Source: Jackrogersella multiformis
Taxonomy: Eukaryota > Ascomycota > Sordariomycetes > Xylariales > Hypoxylaceae
Direction of reading: 5' to 3'
Length of the DNA stretch: 64,000 nt
Assembly: GCA_902806575.1 (NCBI GenBank)
Contig: CADCXD010000001.1
Location: 3,534,001-3,598,000, forward strand
The notes beneath the pieces are model-generated. The model was not told the DNA's origin. It saw nothing but the letters and a program-made list of their open reading frames with translations, and made no database searches. Every line of letters begins with the position of its first letter. Within the stretch, counting starts at the first letter, position 1. The position numbers and the translations under genes were made by a program. Shown piece by piece: positions 21,982 to 33,317 of this stretch.

Positions 21982-22882
21982 CGCGAACGCGCCCGCTCCA
22001 AAAAAGATTCTTACAATGACGTATACACTACAACCCGACGGAGAAGTATACTCGGACACTATCTACACAATTCTTAATCCAGTGTATAAAAAGAGGCTAT
22101 AGTGAAGCAAGACGGACGAGAACGGCAAAGGTGATAGATATGCCGAATGTTTACGTACAAAGTTAAATTGGCCACGGAGGCTCTCACAGGATTAAATATG
22201 GCCGACATTCGGTCCCCATAGTGGAATTGAGCAAGGCGACTACACTAAGTTTAGCGTGGCAACGGGGACGAAGAGGTTGGAGAAGCATGGAGATAGTGGA
22301 CCTAGCTCGGGCGTCGGGAAAAAATATAGCGGGGGAGCAGGGGAGCTAGAGCCGCTCTTGGAAATATCTTCACCGTTATTCGCTATAGTGGATCTACCTG
22401 TTAGCCGAACTCTTTATACTGTGTCGCCCCATTTATTATACTACGTATAGCACAGTTTAACTTGTAAGTTTGAACGGTGTGAGTATATTCCGCAATTGGA
22501 ACTCGACACTTACTCTGATAAGACGAACCGTATTGAATGCAATAAAGCATCTTCACTACACACCCCTGATAATATGATAACATACCTAGGTAGCTAATAC
22601 TCTATAATTACATAAACTCATTCGCCATATTATATCAAGGTATTACAAATAATCTATGCATAATCAGAAATTGGGGAACCCTTCTAGAATTCTTCAATGC
22701 CAGGAGCCCCGCAGTTCAGTTCTACCTAGGTATTAATAACATACCACTTCCATAATGACCATACATCAACCCAGTAGATACACCTAGGCTAGATACCTCC
22801 ACGCTTTCACCAAAGCCTCCACCAACCCTCCAGCAGCACGTCATCAGAAAAAGCAAAAGCAAAAGCAAAAGCAAAGAAGCAA
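21982..22882. promoter_or_regulatory. Divergent CYB2/DUF427 spacer
   Basis: About 900 bp separate the start codons of two outward-facing genes. Palindromes of the CCTAGGTA type lie near 22583 and 22724. An AAAGCA hexamer tract (about 22849-22877) ends a few bases before the DUF427 start codon. No gene is seen. Confidence 0.5.
22850..22878 (+). repeat. (AAAAGC)n hexamer tract in the DUF427 5' leader
   Basis: About four to five copies of a purine-rich hexamer lie immediately upstream of the ATG at 22883, so they would be in the mRNA leader. Slippage is the likely origin. Confidence 0.75.
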
Positions 22883-23476
22883 ATGTCGTCGGGGCGCGTA
22901 AACGGCCGCGCCGCGGCAAGCGTAGACGGCGTCGTCATAGCCGAGTCGGACGAGTACGAGGTAGTCGAGGGCAACGTGTACTTCCCGCCGTCGGCCGTCA
23001 AGTCCGACTACCTCCGCAAGACGGACCTGCGCACGCACTGCGGGTGGAAGGGGGACGCGAGCTACTACACCGTCACCGTCGGAGGTGAGTGCTGTCGTGC
23101 CTATCTAGTCTATGTCCATGTCCATCTATATATAGGTATCTACCTATCTAGCTAGCCAGGCAGTTAGGTTAGGGGATGGTTGTTATATCTATCATACGCA
23201 AAGTGATACATAGAAACAGATCACTGTACAAACGCGAGCAGTTGGGAACTAGAGATGCTACAAGCTGACGCAATTAAACCTAGACAAGGAGCTGGAAAAC
23301 GCTGCATGGTACTACCCCTCGCCCTTCGACAAGGCGAACCACATCAAGGATTACGTCGCTTTCTGTGAGTAATTCGCTATTTCCTCACGGCCATGTCAAT
23401 TTTATTGAGTCATTTGACTTGGCATGAGTCTAATCCGATGGTAGACAAAACAAAAGTAGATGTGGCAACCGCATGA
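22883..23476 (+). CDS. DUF427 domain protein
   Basis: Three exons, 22883-23084, 23284-23364 and 23445-23476, encode 104 residues. The single domain is DUF427, recognised by GNVYFPPSAVK, THCGWKGDASYYTV, NAAWYYPSPFD and a C-terminal IKDYVAFYKTKV. This fold is a small beta barrel found across bacteria and fungi; its biochemical role is not established. Splice sites are clear (GTGAGT...CCTAG and GTGAGT...GGTAG), and each junction falls inside a conserved block, which supports the model. The last coding exon is 32 nt. No signal peptide or TM segment is seen, so the protein is presumably cytosolic. It diverges from cytochrome b2; a shared function is not implied. Confidence 0.9.
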
Positions 23477-24056
23477 GTTTTGTTGTGGCTTAGTTGCGAC
23501 ATGCTTATATGTACGATGAGATTTGAATTCTACCGCGGTTATGAGAACCTCACAGTAGTTTTTTTTCTTGAAAATTAGGGGATATTGCTTTGGCTGCATG
23601 TTATATTCGTGACGATTGGCCTAATAAAGGAGAGAAGTAAATAACCTACAACGCTAACTGTGCATCTCAAAAATCAAGACCAAAAGACTTACAACTCCAA
23701 GAGTTCACTCTCAAGTGTAATAATTCATAATACCCAAGACCAAGAATCCCCTGGCAAGCCATATTTATTCAATAAGAGATAGGTGATTGGTAGGTACACA
23801 AAACATGCGGCCAGCCGAAAGACTCATAGGCGAACGATGTGAGTAAGTGGAATCCAACAATTGCACAGGGTATATATATTATTATATATTGACACAAAAA
23901 CATAAGAACTGGATGTTCGTATCAGATATCAGATGTCGTAAACCGACCAGGTCTCGGCGGACACATGACTTTAGTTTCGCCGGGCAGTCCGTCGCCTCGT
24001 TATACATTTTTCATACAATTTTAAATATTATCCAAGAAAATCCGGGGGCGCAAAAA
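23477..24056. other. Convergent intergenic region, no gene seen
   Basis: AT-rich spacer between the 3' ends of the DUF427 gene and the phosphate transporter gene. No reading frame has recognisable coding features. Confidence 0.6.
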
Positions 24057-26034
24057 TCAAAGAGACTCAGCGGTCTTGCTGTTGCTGCTGCTGGAGACGG
24101 CAGGGAGAGGCGCGGGCACGTCCTCGCCCGAAAGCTCTTCGAGGGTCTTGCGCTTGGTCTCGGGGATGAAGAAAGTCGTAAAGACACCGAGAAGCATGAA
24201 CAAGGCGTAGATCTCGAGCACGTGGTCCATCCAGGGGTTGGGGTTACTGGGGGTGCCTCCCCGAGTTCGCAGGACGGAGATGGCTCCCTGGCCGATTATG
24301 GAACCGATCTTGCCCGATGCAGCGGAGATACCGTGCGAAGTAGATCGGTAACGAGTCGGGAATACCTCTCCAGGAACAATAACTGCAGAAACTTGTTAAA
24401 GAATGATCGAAAGCAAAAGTCCTCGACGATAGCACATTTAAAAAAGAGATTGGGAATTTTGGAGAAAAAACCTACAGGTAGTCATGTTAGGCCCGAAATT
24501 AAAAAAGAATTGAGCAAGCACGTAGATGGCCAGCAGCGCGTTGCCGGACAGACGATTATACGCGAAGCCCATGATGATGAAAAGAATGGTCAAGATGATG
24601 AAGCCGCCCATCTGGATAGTCTTTCTGCCAAGAGTATCGAGCGTGGCAACCGATACCCAGTACCCCGGAACGGCACCAGCCAGGACGATGATAAGGTTAC
24701 CAATGGCCGTGTTGTACAGAAGCTGGTAGGTGCTTGTAGCGTGAGAGGTAGAGTAACCGATGACGCCCAGGATAGTGGCATTGTTCAAAGATAGACCATA
24801 GACTAGGATTTAAAGTTAGTTTCGTCAAGTCTTTCAAATATGTGTATAACTTACAAGCGACGTCAAGACAGAACCACGAGCCAGCCGTGCCGAAAAGGAG
24901 CAGGCCGTTCTTGGGGATGGCATAATGGCGGCAGAAGTCGCTCCAGCTAGCTTTTGGAATATTCAACTGGGTTTGGGCAGCGTCACGGGCTTGGATACGG
25001 GCGATATCGTCAGGATGGCCCTCAGACTTTCCAGACATGTACGCTTTGACATCGTCGGCTGCCTTCTCGACATCGCGGCCGATATCAAAAGTATAGCGCT
25101 ACGGCTGATGTAAGCCGGTGCTCTTCCTCATACATATGGAATACATGTGACTTACGGGAGTTTCGGGGATCGTCAATCGATAGTAGAGGGCGATGCACGC
25201 CGGGACGGCGCCGAAACCAATCAATGTCCTCCACATCTTGTCGACCGCAATGGTACAGTAGCCAGTGCAATTAGCAACTCCTGGTGAGGCAGAGAGGGAT
25301 TCCTTAAAGCCTAGAGTAACGAACAACATGACGAATGCGCAGACCAGCTGACCAATGCCTTGCATAGCAAAGACAGCACCCATCATAGCTCCTCTCCATT
25401 TGGTGGTCGCAAACTCGGAGGTGATGATACTTGAGAGGGGGTAGTCTCCACCGATGCCGACTCCGAGGAGGACGCGCCAGAAGATAATTAATCCGATGAT
25501 ATTGACCGAGGGAGAACCGGAGCTCAGGGCTTGGCCGAGGGTTGCAAATATGATGATAATCAACTCAAGACCGTACATCTTCTTTCGTCCGACGTGATCC
25601 GCAAGGTAACCGAAAGCCAACTGCCCAACAACGGTACCAGCAGACGTCGACAACTTAATAGCATTATCAGAAGATGTAGGCAATTGACCCTTGCCTGGGT
25701 AGTAGACGATTCCCAACATGATGTTCAACAAGCTAACGGCGAAGATGTCGTAGGAGTCCGTGAAGAAACCGATGCCGGCAACGATACAAGCTCTGTTCTC
25801 CGCTGGTTAGATTCTCGCAGCGATACTACAGCGCGTGGAATGCTTTTACCTGACATGGTACCATCCGAAGGGAGCCTTGTCGATCTCGGCGAGCGCAAGG
25901 CGACGCCGCTCGTTGGGATCCTGTATGTGTAAGAAGTCATTGTGGAAGTTGTGGTATGCGTTGTTTCCGCCCGATGTCTTCTGGGGGAACGGCTGAGAAG
26001 ATGCCGTAACGGGCGCAGAGGCGTCGTCGGCCAT
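24057..26034 (-). CDS. PHO84: High-affinity inorganic phosphate transporter, PHO84 type (MFS)
   Basis: Five exons, 25850-26034, 25156-25792, 24855-25098, 24476-24802 and 24057-24382, give 572 residues. The protein belongs to the phosphate:H+ symporter branch of the major facilitator superfamily. Visible hallmarks are FFTDSYDIFAVSLLN in TM1, GYLADHVGRKK between TM2 and TM3, GIGGDYPLS in TM4, the large central cytoplasmic loop, and PGEVFPTRYRSTSHGISAA late in the protein. Twelve hydrophobic spans are expected. It should sit in the plasma membrane and import phosphate, with transcription normally raised in phosphate starvation; I did not identify a binding site for the phosphate regulator. Introns are short and phases match throughout. 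Fungi often have several paralogues, so one-to-one orthology with yeast Pho84 is not certain. Confidence 0.93.
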
Positions 26035-28927
26035 CGCTATAAAATGAAAGGATGTCGTCGTCTGTGCCTTTTAGAAAACAATATGGTGTGTTTTCCGTAC
26101 TAGGTAAGTGAATGTCGGAAGGCAGCGTGCTAGCAATGAGCTGTCTATGCGCAGGTGAAATAGCCAGCAATAGATGGAAGCAAGGGAGGCCTATCACCCT
26201 TAGAGGTGGACTTGATGACGATAAAGACCAAAGGGGGGAATCATTCAAGCCGATGGGACGTGCCATCCTTTTGTATGTAGGTCCCCTAGGTACATTTATT
26301 CTGGCTAAGCCTAACCATGTGTTGTAGGCAGGCTACGATTAAGGGAAGCTCTTTATTGCAGGGCAGGGGATCCCGAGTCATCCAACCAACAGCATGTAGG
26401 TAAGTACATACTATGTAGATGCGAGAGGGTAAGAAAAGGTGTGGACCACACAGTTTAGGACGGGACCCAGGCATTGCAATCCCACCACGCTGGGCGGTAC
26501 CTCCGGCCTGGCATGCTTATTGGTAGTGTGTTTAACATGAGAGAAACGCGGCCCTGCATGGATCAATGTCTAACGACTCAGTACGGACCGCATAGACTGA
26601 GCGAAACTACCTCAATCTACCACATCGGTGTCCACATCCAGGCCCAGCTACTACGCAGCGCATTACACATAATAACATGGATACGGACAGGGCGTAGGCG
26701 AGCCTAACAGAACCGAAGTAGGTACCGAATAGCTGGTCTTTGCATCATTTCTATGCAATGTTAATGGACTGGCAGATTCGAGTATGCCTGCAAGTACCTA
26801 GGTAGGCCTTCTCGATATATCATTTTTCTTTTCAGCTCGAGACGTGGCGGGCACAATTAGCCCACAAACGTCTAGCCTTTTTTTTTTAAGGATGATGATG
26901 ATGCCGCATGGCGATTCTACCCGTGCGCGTATCTCGAGATATCAGACGAGACTGGCGAGCACCAGTATTGGCCATCTTCAGCTACGGAGCACCTAGTAAG
27001 GTAGCCCCAATGGGAAGAGAAAAGCTTTTGGATCGAGATGGCATGTAGATGGTTATGGGCCTATAATCCTGTGGTCTTAAAAGGCACATGCCATCTAGGC
27101 TCTAGCGCTCAGAACAGAGGAACCCGAGTGTGGATGACTCGCTTGGCCATCAAGACCTGAATGCATGGAAGTCAAATCGAAGGGGAGCGGAAGCCGAGGT
27201 GTTCGCTAGTTCCGAGTCTTTTCTTCTTCTAGTTGATGTGCGGAACGAGGCTAGGCTGATGAAATTCTTCATACATAGCGGGTTCGAGAGGCGTAGCTGA
27301 TATAATTTAGGGCTAATTAATGGTCATCATAATGTCTTCACTCGAAAAAAAAGAAAAAGAGAAAAATGTTGATAGTGTTTGGAGACGAATTAGAGTTGTA
27401 GTTCAGAGCACATGTTGCGGCTCCCAGCATATGATTGGTCGAGGGGGTTAGAGCGATCTGGAGTACTACCCATGTGGATACCCCCTGTACCTTCTCCCAC
27501 TAAGTATATCCCACCCTACTGATTTACGACCCTTGCAATGTGGAGTCCATCACATCCCAGCGCATGGATCCGCCTTGGCTAGAATGTCATTGCAAGGATA
27601 TTGCTTCGAGGATTCGAATATTGATTAACTTCCAACCCTCACATCTGTAAATACTACAAATCTGAAAATCGCCAAGATGTCTTAACGTATCTAGAGGTCG
27701 AAATAAGACTTCACCAAGAGCCTAAGACTCGGCAATGATATGATAAGAAATGCTTGTTCTTTACGCCTTATCACACCGATGACTTATTTTAATAGAAGCT
27801 ACGCCGCTTTGGAAACCCATGGGACGAAATTCTTGGTTTTATAGTCTTGTTGAAACTTGACCCCTATTTGAATTATGTGAATATCATTTACAGCCCATTT
27901 TCAAGTTCGTATTAGACCAACAGAATCCGCAAATAGGCAAATAACCGCGTTTGGCCGAGTTTACCCCAAACCGCAGGTGGATCGTATAGCTGTTACTAGC
28001 TAAAATAAGAATCATTCTTCTGTAAAAGAATCCGGTAATAGAAACTGTTTTTGACAGTTCTAGTAGTTGGTCGCAGCTAAGCCAATCAGATGTGGGAATT
28101 CATCCACGCTCCTGAAATTCGAGTGTTCCGACTTTCATGTTTGCCCATACGAACGTCAATAATATGAATAAACAGACTCCTTTCACGGCAGGCAGGCGGC
28201 GAGTTACAAGATTAGTATTGACGTATCTTTACCAGCCAAGTCCATATTAAACAACCATGAATAATAGTTTAGCACTTTCGTTGACACTAAATCTCAACTA
28301 TCTGGTATTTCTTCGTTTCTAGACTCTTAAGCTGATGTTAAGAACCTCAATGTTTAAACATACTTGACTCTATTTTAAACGTCGGCTCGGAATCATAATT
28401 TTCGTTAAGACGGTGACTAAATCTTTCCACGTGGAGGTCGGTTTCATTCAAGTGTCCTCGGTAATCGAATTTGGTATTATATTCATGTTAAAGAACCGAC
28501 GCAAGCTACTGCACCCACCCTGGCAGGCCATTCGCTTCAGGTGTTGACAGTTTCCAAGTACTTGGAACTGGCGATTAGTCCTGCGTGATCCGCCTTGGCC
28601 AATGCAACAGAGCCTTCTATACATACCTGCGTAGGTGCGTAGGCAGGTATGCGTGGACATCTTTCCGAGGTTATGGTGCCCGCCTCCCCGTCAGCCACGA
28701 ATACTAGTTTCAGGATTATCACACCAGGAAAACAGCCTAAGGACTGCAGCTAGTATGATCCTGTCGTGATGTGACCACTAGAAAACATAGAATTGTGGCG
28801 ACTTATTCTCGAAAGCCCGCGGTGTCCCCTTTTGATCGCCGAAGCGGCTGAAGCAATCTAGGCTCCGAGGACTCTGACAGCTTGACTAATAGGTTCCGTA
28901 GGATGTTCCATAGACTGCATATTGATT
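26035..28927. other. 2.9-kb gene-free interval
   Basis: No reading frame above about 78 codons, and none resembles a protein I know. The part next to 26034 is the promoter of the phosphate transporter. Copies of the CCTAGGTA motif lie near 26287 and 26795, a T run at about 26878-26887, and a GATGAT tract directly after. The rest looks like ordinary spacer with many stops in all frames. A non-coding transcript cannot be excluded. Confidence 0.6.
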
Positions 28928-30235
28928 TTACACTTCAATTATGTCGTCGTCGTCGTCTTCGTCGTCGTCCTGGCTAGCGCCGTTTGTTATTTCTTCGACA
29001 CGGTCCGCCTTGTCTGGATCTGCCTCATCCCGCATTAGAACTTGGACTAATCTCTCGCAGGCATCTCGAACGCCTTCGTTATCGACCCGCATGTGCGTTT
29101 CTCGAATTATTGGGTAGACCTTGACATCGCGCATCTGATCTCTACCTTCCTTGCTGCTCGATAAAAGTAATAGGGTCTCGACATGCGTTTGGATGATGTG
29201 CGGGTCAGCATCACGCTGCTTGTCAGGAGGGAGAAGTTGGAGATCAGGGAGCATTGACATCATCTCCTCCTCCTCGTATTCCTCGTTCCCCATAATTGGC
29301 AACAAGACATATGGTAATATGTTGATGTTGTCCTCTGATAGGAATAGTGGATGCGAAGGTACATCAAAGGCGACGTTCTTGATGGTAGAAGCAACTCCTT
29401 TTCGCCTGACATCCGACTTATACTCAGTGAATACCTTCAGCTTTGTGAGAGGGATTATTCCGTCATATTCTTGCTTCTGGACGAAGTAATGACGAATCTC
29501 GGCATGTTTTGTTAGATCAGCGAAGAGGTAAGCTAGATGATCGAAATCGGCTTTCTTGTTGTATGTCCCATCTGCGCCTTTGACGAATAGGTCAACCAAC
29601 TGGCTTATGACTAAATTGGACGATCCAAGTTCGTCTGGAGATGGCTGCTTCATATTTAAAATCCTCTTCAATGAGTCCCATTTCGAAAGATTTGCCAGCA
29701 GCATAGATAGGAGGTTTGCATTAGGCTCGGTTGGGATCTAATGCGTGTGGTTAGCTGGGCTTTAGCCCATCAGGTGAGATCTGAATCGAGATGCCAGTTA
29801 TAAATTTTGTTTACTGACAATGATCTGCCTCAAGACTTCATTTAAGAACTTTTCGTCTGTAGCAAGGCTTTCTAAGATTTCTCGGTCAGCCGCGAGGTTG
29901 ACAAGTATGGTTATAACATGCTCGGCAATTTTCTGTACGATGCTATCATTAGTTGTGGTTTTAAATTACTGCTAGGCGAGGTGATATACTGGGTGATCTT
30001 TGACTAGGAGCTTCAGGTTCTTGATAGGTTTAAAATTATCCGCCTTGAAGATGCTAGGTTGGGACGTTGAATAGGGGACCAGATGTTCGGTCGAAAGAGC
30101 CCTGATCTCTGGTTTGGGGTCGGCAATGAAGCTAACTAACTAAATGACCATTAGCAACAAGAAAAGAAAGGAGAATTATTATTATCCATGGATATTATAT
30201 TAGATCAAGCATACTTCTTCTAGTTCTGTAGGCAT
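28928..30235 (-). CDS. HGH1: HGH1 family ARM-repeat protein (eEF2 folding factor)
   Basis: Four exons, 30215-30235, 29990-30139, 29819-29932 and 28928-29737, encode 364 residues (yeast Hgh1 has 394). The fold is a helical ARM-like repeat corresponding to the paired DUF383/DUF384 domains, with the conserved block ANLSKWDSL and the later RKGVASTIKNVAFD and LPYVLLPIMGNEEY blocks. It ends in a very acidic tail (a run of Asp before IIEV). Hgh1 works with TRiC/CCT and Hsp90 cofactors to fold elongation factor 2 in the cytosol. The first coding exon is only seven codons; its donor GTATGC and the acceptor ATTTAG join MPTELEE to LVSFIADPKPEIR. All junctions are phase 0. The GTCAGT donor at 29818 and GTATAT at 29989 are weaker than usual. 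Confidence 0.9.
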
Positions 30236-30849
30236 CCTGCTAAATATTTCAGACAAAGTCTTAACCACAACCTTGGAAGTCAGTAGCTTGGGATGTATAA
30301 CTTAAGAGTAGATTTCTATCAGACTAAGATTTTTGCGACAGATTTTTGGAGGGGTAACTATGAAGCTCTTCATAGAGGGGCATAATGTGTAATGTGTAAT
30401 GTGAAATGTGGAGGTCTTATCGCTATCGTGGCTTCTGCTTTTGATTCGCTCGCTTGGCCCATACGCACGACCCACCCAGACCAATCAACCCCCAGCCCCA
30501 TTTCAGGACCGACTTTTGTTCCTCGGCCGGAGATCTTCATAAATACATGACGTCGTCACCGTCGATTGTCCTTCCACCATACTTTCAGGCTAGCTGCATT
30601 GTCTTCCAGCCAATGATGGAACTGCCGCACATCACCTTAGAACATAGTTTTTGTTCCTTGCGAAGCTTTAGGTGGTCGACCTGAGTGGGATGCTAGGTCT
30701 TTGTGATTCCCGAGAGATATTCTTTTGAGACGGCAGAAAAGTGAGGGTTTCCGGCCCCGAGATTCCGGGAGATGCGGCCCTTAATTCTAATCGCCAGGTG
30801 GAAGAGGTAGAATCAGGGAGATCTGAGAAGGCCCGAAGCACATGTCATC

Positions 30850-30978
30850 CTATTCATGCAGACCAGCATTGATGGTAATGTAATTGACGAATTTATTGTC
30901 GGCAAGCACACGAAACTCACTTTCGTCTTCTGGATCAACGCTTGCCTGAAGCAACCGAATGTTATGGTGGTCCGCCAT
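30850..30978 (-). CDS. Possible 42-residue small protein or first exon
   Basis: An ATG-initiated frame (MADHHNIRLLQASVDPEDES...) runs from 30978 to a TAG at 30850. The first half has a protein-like composition. A perfect GTGAGT splice donor lies inside it after codon 19-20, so it may be the first exon of a gene whose remainder I could not identify. It lies between the SER1 3' end and HGH1. I do not recognise it, and it could be chance. Confidence 0.25.
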   Translation of the reverse strand: MADHHNIRLLQASVDPEDESEFRVLADNKFVNYITINAGLHE

Positions 30979-31069
30979 TGTGGAGGAGATTGAACTGGGT
31001 GGCCTTAGTACAAATTACATGAAATCCTACGCAAATCAAATTGGGATAGAATCTCCTGCAGAAGCTCAA

Positions 31070-31081
31070 GGGGGGGGGGGG
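31070..31081 (+). repeat. Homopolymer run of 12 G
   Basis: Twelve consecutive G bases. Such runs are rare in fungal spacer and are prone to sequencing error or slippage, so the exact length is doubtful. Confidence 0.8.
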
Positions 31082-31250
31082 AAGAGCATCGAGGACACTT
31101 ACATTTTTAAGTGGTAAGCGAAAGCACTCGGGCCGTATATATTTAAAACCAAATTCTGAATAATAAATTTAATTTACTAATAGGTTTTTATAATATTTAC
31201 TTTGAAATATAATGCTTTGTTATAATTGTTAAACCATTATAATACATTGT

Positions 31251-31316
31251 AAACTACCCGTGTTAAGACGGGAGTAGTTTGTTACCCACTCACGCACCAG
31301 GTTATCTGCTCTGGTG
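31251..31316. repeat. Two adjacent hairpins next to an AT-rich block
   Basis: First hairpin: AAACTAC plus CCGT (31251-31261) pairs with ACGG and GTAGTTT (31268-31280), with a 2-nt bulge and a 6-nt loop. Second: CACCAG (31295-31300) pairs with CTGGTG (31311-31316) across a 10-nt loop. They follow a very AT-rich block at about 31138-31250. They could be the remains of a mobile element end, an RNA structure, or chance. Confidence 0.45.
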
Positions 31317-31481
31317 GCGGATCATGCATGTACTACCTTCCGAAGAAGGCATTTAGTGAGAACCAACAGGTTGGCCACTCCGCCTATGAAATGTACATGC
31401 TCCAAGTCAATATGCCATGAATTCATTTGCTGGCCAGATGCAGCCATAGCCTTTTCTCGTGCAGCCAACACAGCCACACAC

Positions 31482-32776
31482 CTATCGATCCCCCCTTTGC
31501 GACGCAAAAGTGCCGATGAAGTTGGCAAGTTTCGCTGCGCCTTCGAGAGGAATCGAGTTGTAATTGCTTGCTCGGATTCCTCGCAGATCGCGGTGACCCC
31601 TTAGCCCAGTGAGCCCCAGGGCAGTACCTTGCTTCAAGAAAGTTTCCTCGGTAGTGTCGCCACCCTCAATTCTGAAACAGATATTCATACGTGATCGCAC
31701 TGTCTTGTTAGGGATGATATGATAAATATCGGGATACGCTTCGAGAGCTTCATATATGAGTTTAGCCTTCTGTTCAGATACAGCCTGCTGACCCTGGACC
31801 CTATTAGGGTGTTGCAGCAGCAGTTTTTTCAGGACCCGGCCCGCGATATACACCCTATAGATATCTTGATTAATTTAAGACTATATAGAGTGGAAGAGTG
31901 CACTTACTCAAAGATGCTGAGTGTGTTATAAAGGCTATTGTTCTTAGCAATAGTCTCGTACTCAAAGATACGAGGCGGTATCGGTAGCGCTAGTTGTCTC
32001 ATCAAGGCTGCAGACGGCTGTGATAGAAATCTCTTCTCAATGACAACAACAGTAATCCCAGTTGATCCTAGATTCTTTTGGGCACCAAAAAAGATAGCTG
32101 AGAAGTTCTTAATCGGGACCTTCCTTGACAGAATATTGGAGCTCATATCAGCAACAACAATTGGCCCATCAGGCCCTGGCTCAAGGCATTTTGGGAATTC
32201 CGGGAATTCAACGCCATCAACCGTCTCGTTGTCGCAATAGAAAACCATGGCACTATCTCGAGACAAGTTCCAGGTATTCTCGTCAGGAATCGTGCCAAAT
32301 TTGCCGCTGTTTACCTTGCGGCTGTCCGCCACAATATTCACATGCTCAGGGCCAAACAGTCGCTCAGCTTCGGCCGCTGCCTTTTGTGACCAGCCGCCAG
32401 TGACGATGTAGTCAATCTTTAGGTCCTTCACGGCTGACTTCAGCTCCTGGATCGAGCTATCATCTGAGCCCAGCTCCTTGTGTTTGCGGGCAACCCAAGA
32501 GCCAACGAAGTTATAAGCCATGGCAGAAAACTCTCCAGAGCCACCACCCTGCATAAAGAGGACCTCATAGTTATCTGGAATATCGAGGAAGGCTGAAAGG
32601 TCAGCCTTAGCCTCGTTGATAATCCTGGTGGCTAGCTCAGAGCGATGAGAGTGCTCGGCGAGCCCTAGACCCGTGTCGTTGAAGTTGACGAGAGCCCGTG
32701 CAGCGTCCTCGAGTACGTCAGTAGGCAGCAGGGCTGGTCCTGCACCGAAGTAGGTAATGTCTGATCTGGACGGCAT
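31482..32776 (-). CDS. SER1: Phosphoserine aminotransferase
   Basis: Two exons, 31908-32776 and 31482-31854, encode 413 residues. It is a class V, PLP-dependent aminotransferase. The start GAGPALLP, the HSHRS segment, FMQGGGSGEF and the FGAQKN motif with the PLP-binding lysine (Lys234) are all present. The enzyme converts 3-phosphohydroxypyruvate and glutamate to O-phosphoserine, the second step of serine synthesis, in the cytosol. The 53-nt intron (31855-31907; GTAAGT...TATAG) interrupts the conserved stretch that continues EVYIAGRVLKKLL; the frame is restored exactly. It shares a 541-bp divergent spacer with ENP1. Family assignment is secure; nothing looks broken. Confidence 0.95.
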
Positions 32777-33317
32777 GGCGCATAATGAGATATAGTATCA
32801 GCTTGGATTCGTTTGGGGTTGTGTATCAGACAGCCGGGTATGAAAAATTTCTGACTTGGACGAGCCTGTGAGTCCGTGACTCGGAAGAGAGGCTGACTCA
32901 GAAGAGAGAGTGACTCCGAGCCGCCTGCTCAAGCCAATCAAAATGGGTAGACTAGCCCCACTAAGCCAAGGTGAGGGCAAAAACCGTAGCTTAAAGTTAG
33001 GTACCTAGCAAGCTGGCAGGTAAGTAACGATGCAGACACTATACTAGGTACCTAGGTACCTATTTGTGGAATGACGTGGGTGTTTGATTTAATGCATGTT
33101 CTCTTAGGTACATCTGTATAACTAAATGCGATAAACTTCCAAACCTAAAAACGCTAATCGATTTAGCGGAATACTTCCGTTCCACCCCTCAGAATTTTTA
33201 TTTTTATTTAGAAATTCATTCATTCACATTCTCGTGCGCCCCACGTCGCGCGATAACTTGAACCACACATACCGAACTGAACTGGTACTCTAACCAACTC
33301 GTAAATTCATAGGCGCC
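32777..33317. promoter_or_regulatory. Divergent SER1/ENP1 promoter region
   Basis: A 541-bp spacer between two outward-facing start codons. A GTACCTAGGTACC palindrome cluster lies at about 33044-33062. I recognise no specific factor site with confidence. Confidence 0.5.

Noticed and set aside
23847..24794. 315-codon plus-strand frame opposite the phosphate transporter
   Set aside because: Antisense reading across exons and an intron of the transporter; no recognisable domain.
28448..28722. Short minus-strand frames downstream of HGH1
   Set aside because: Only 61-70 codons, no domain and no splice continuation; most likely chance.
31322..31528. Minus-strand frame at the SER1 3' end as an alternative terminal exon
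   Set aside because: It is in another frame. The SER1 frame continues through LANFIGTFASQ to the stop at 31482, matching the family's usual end.
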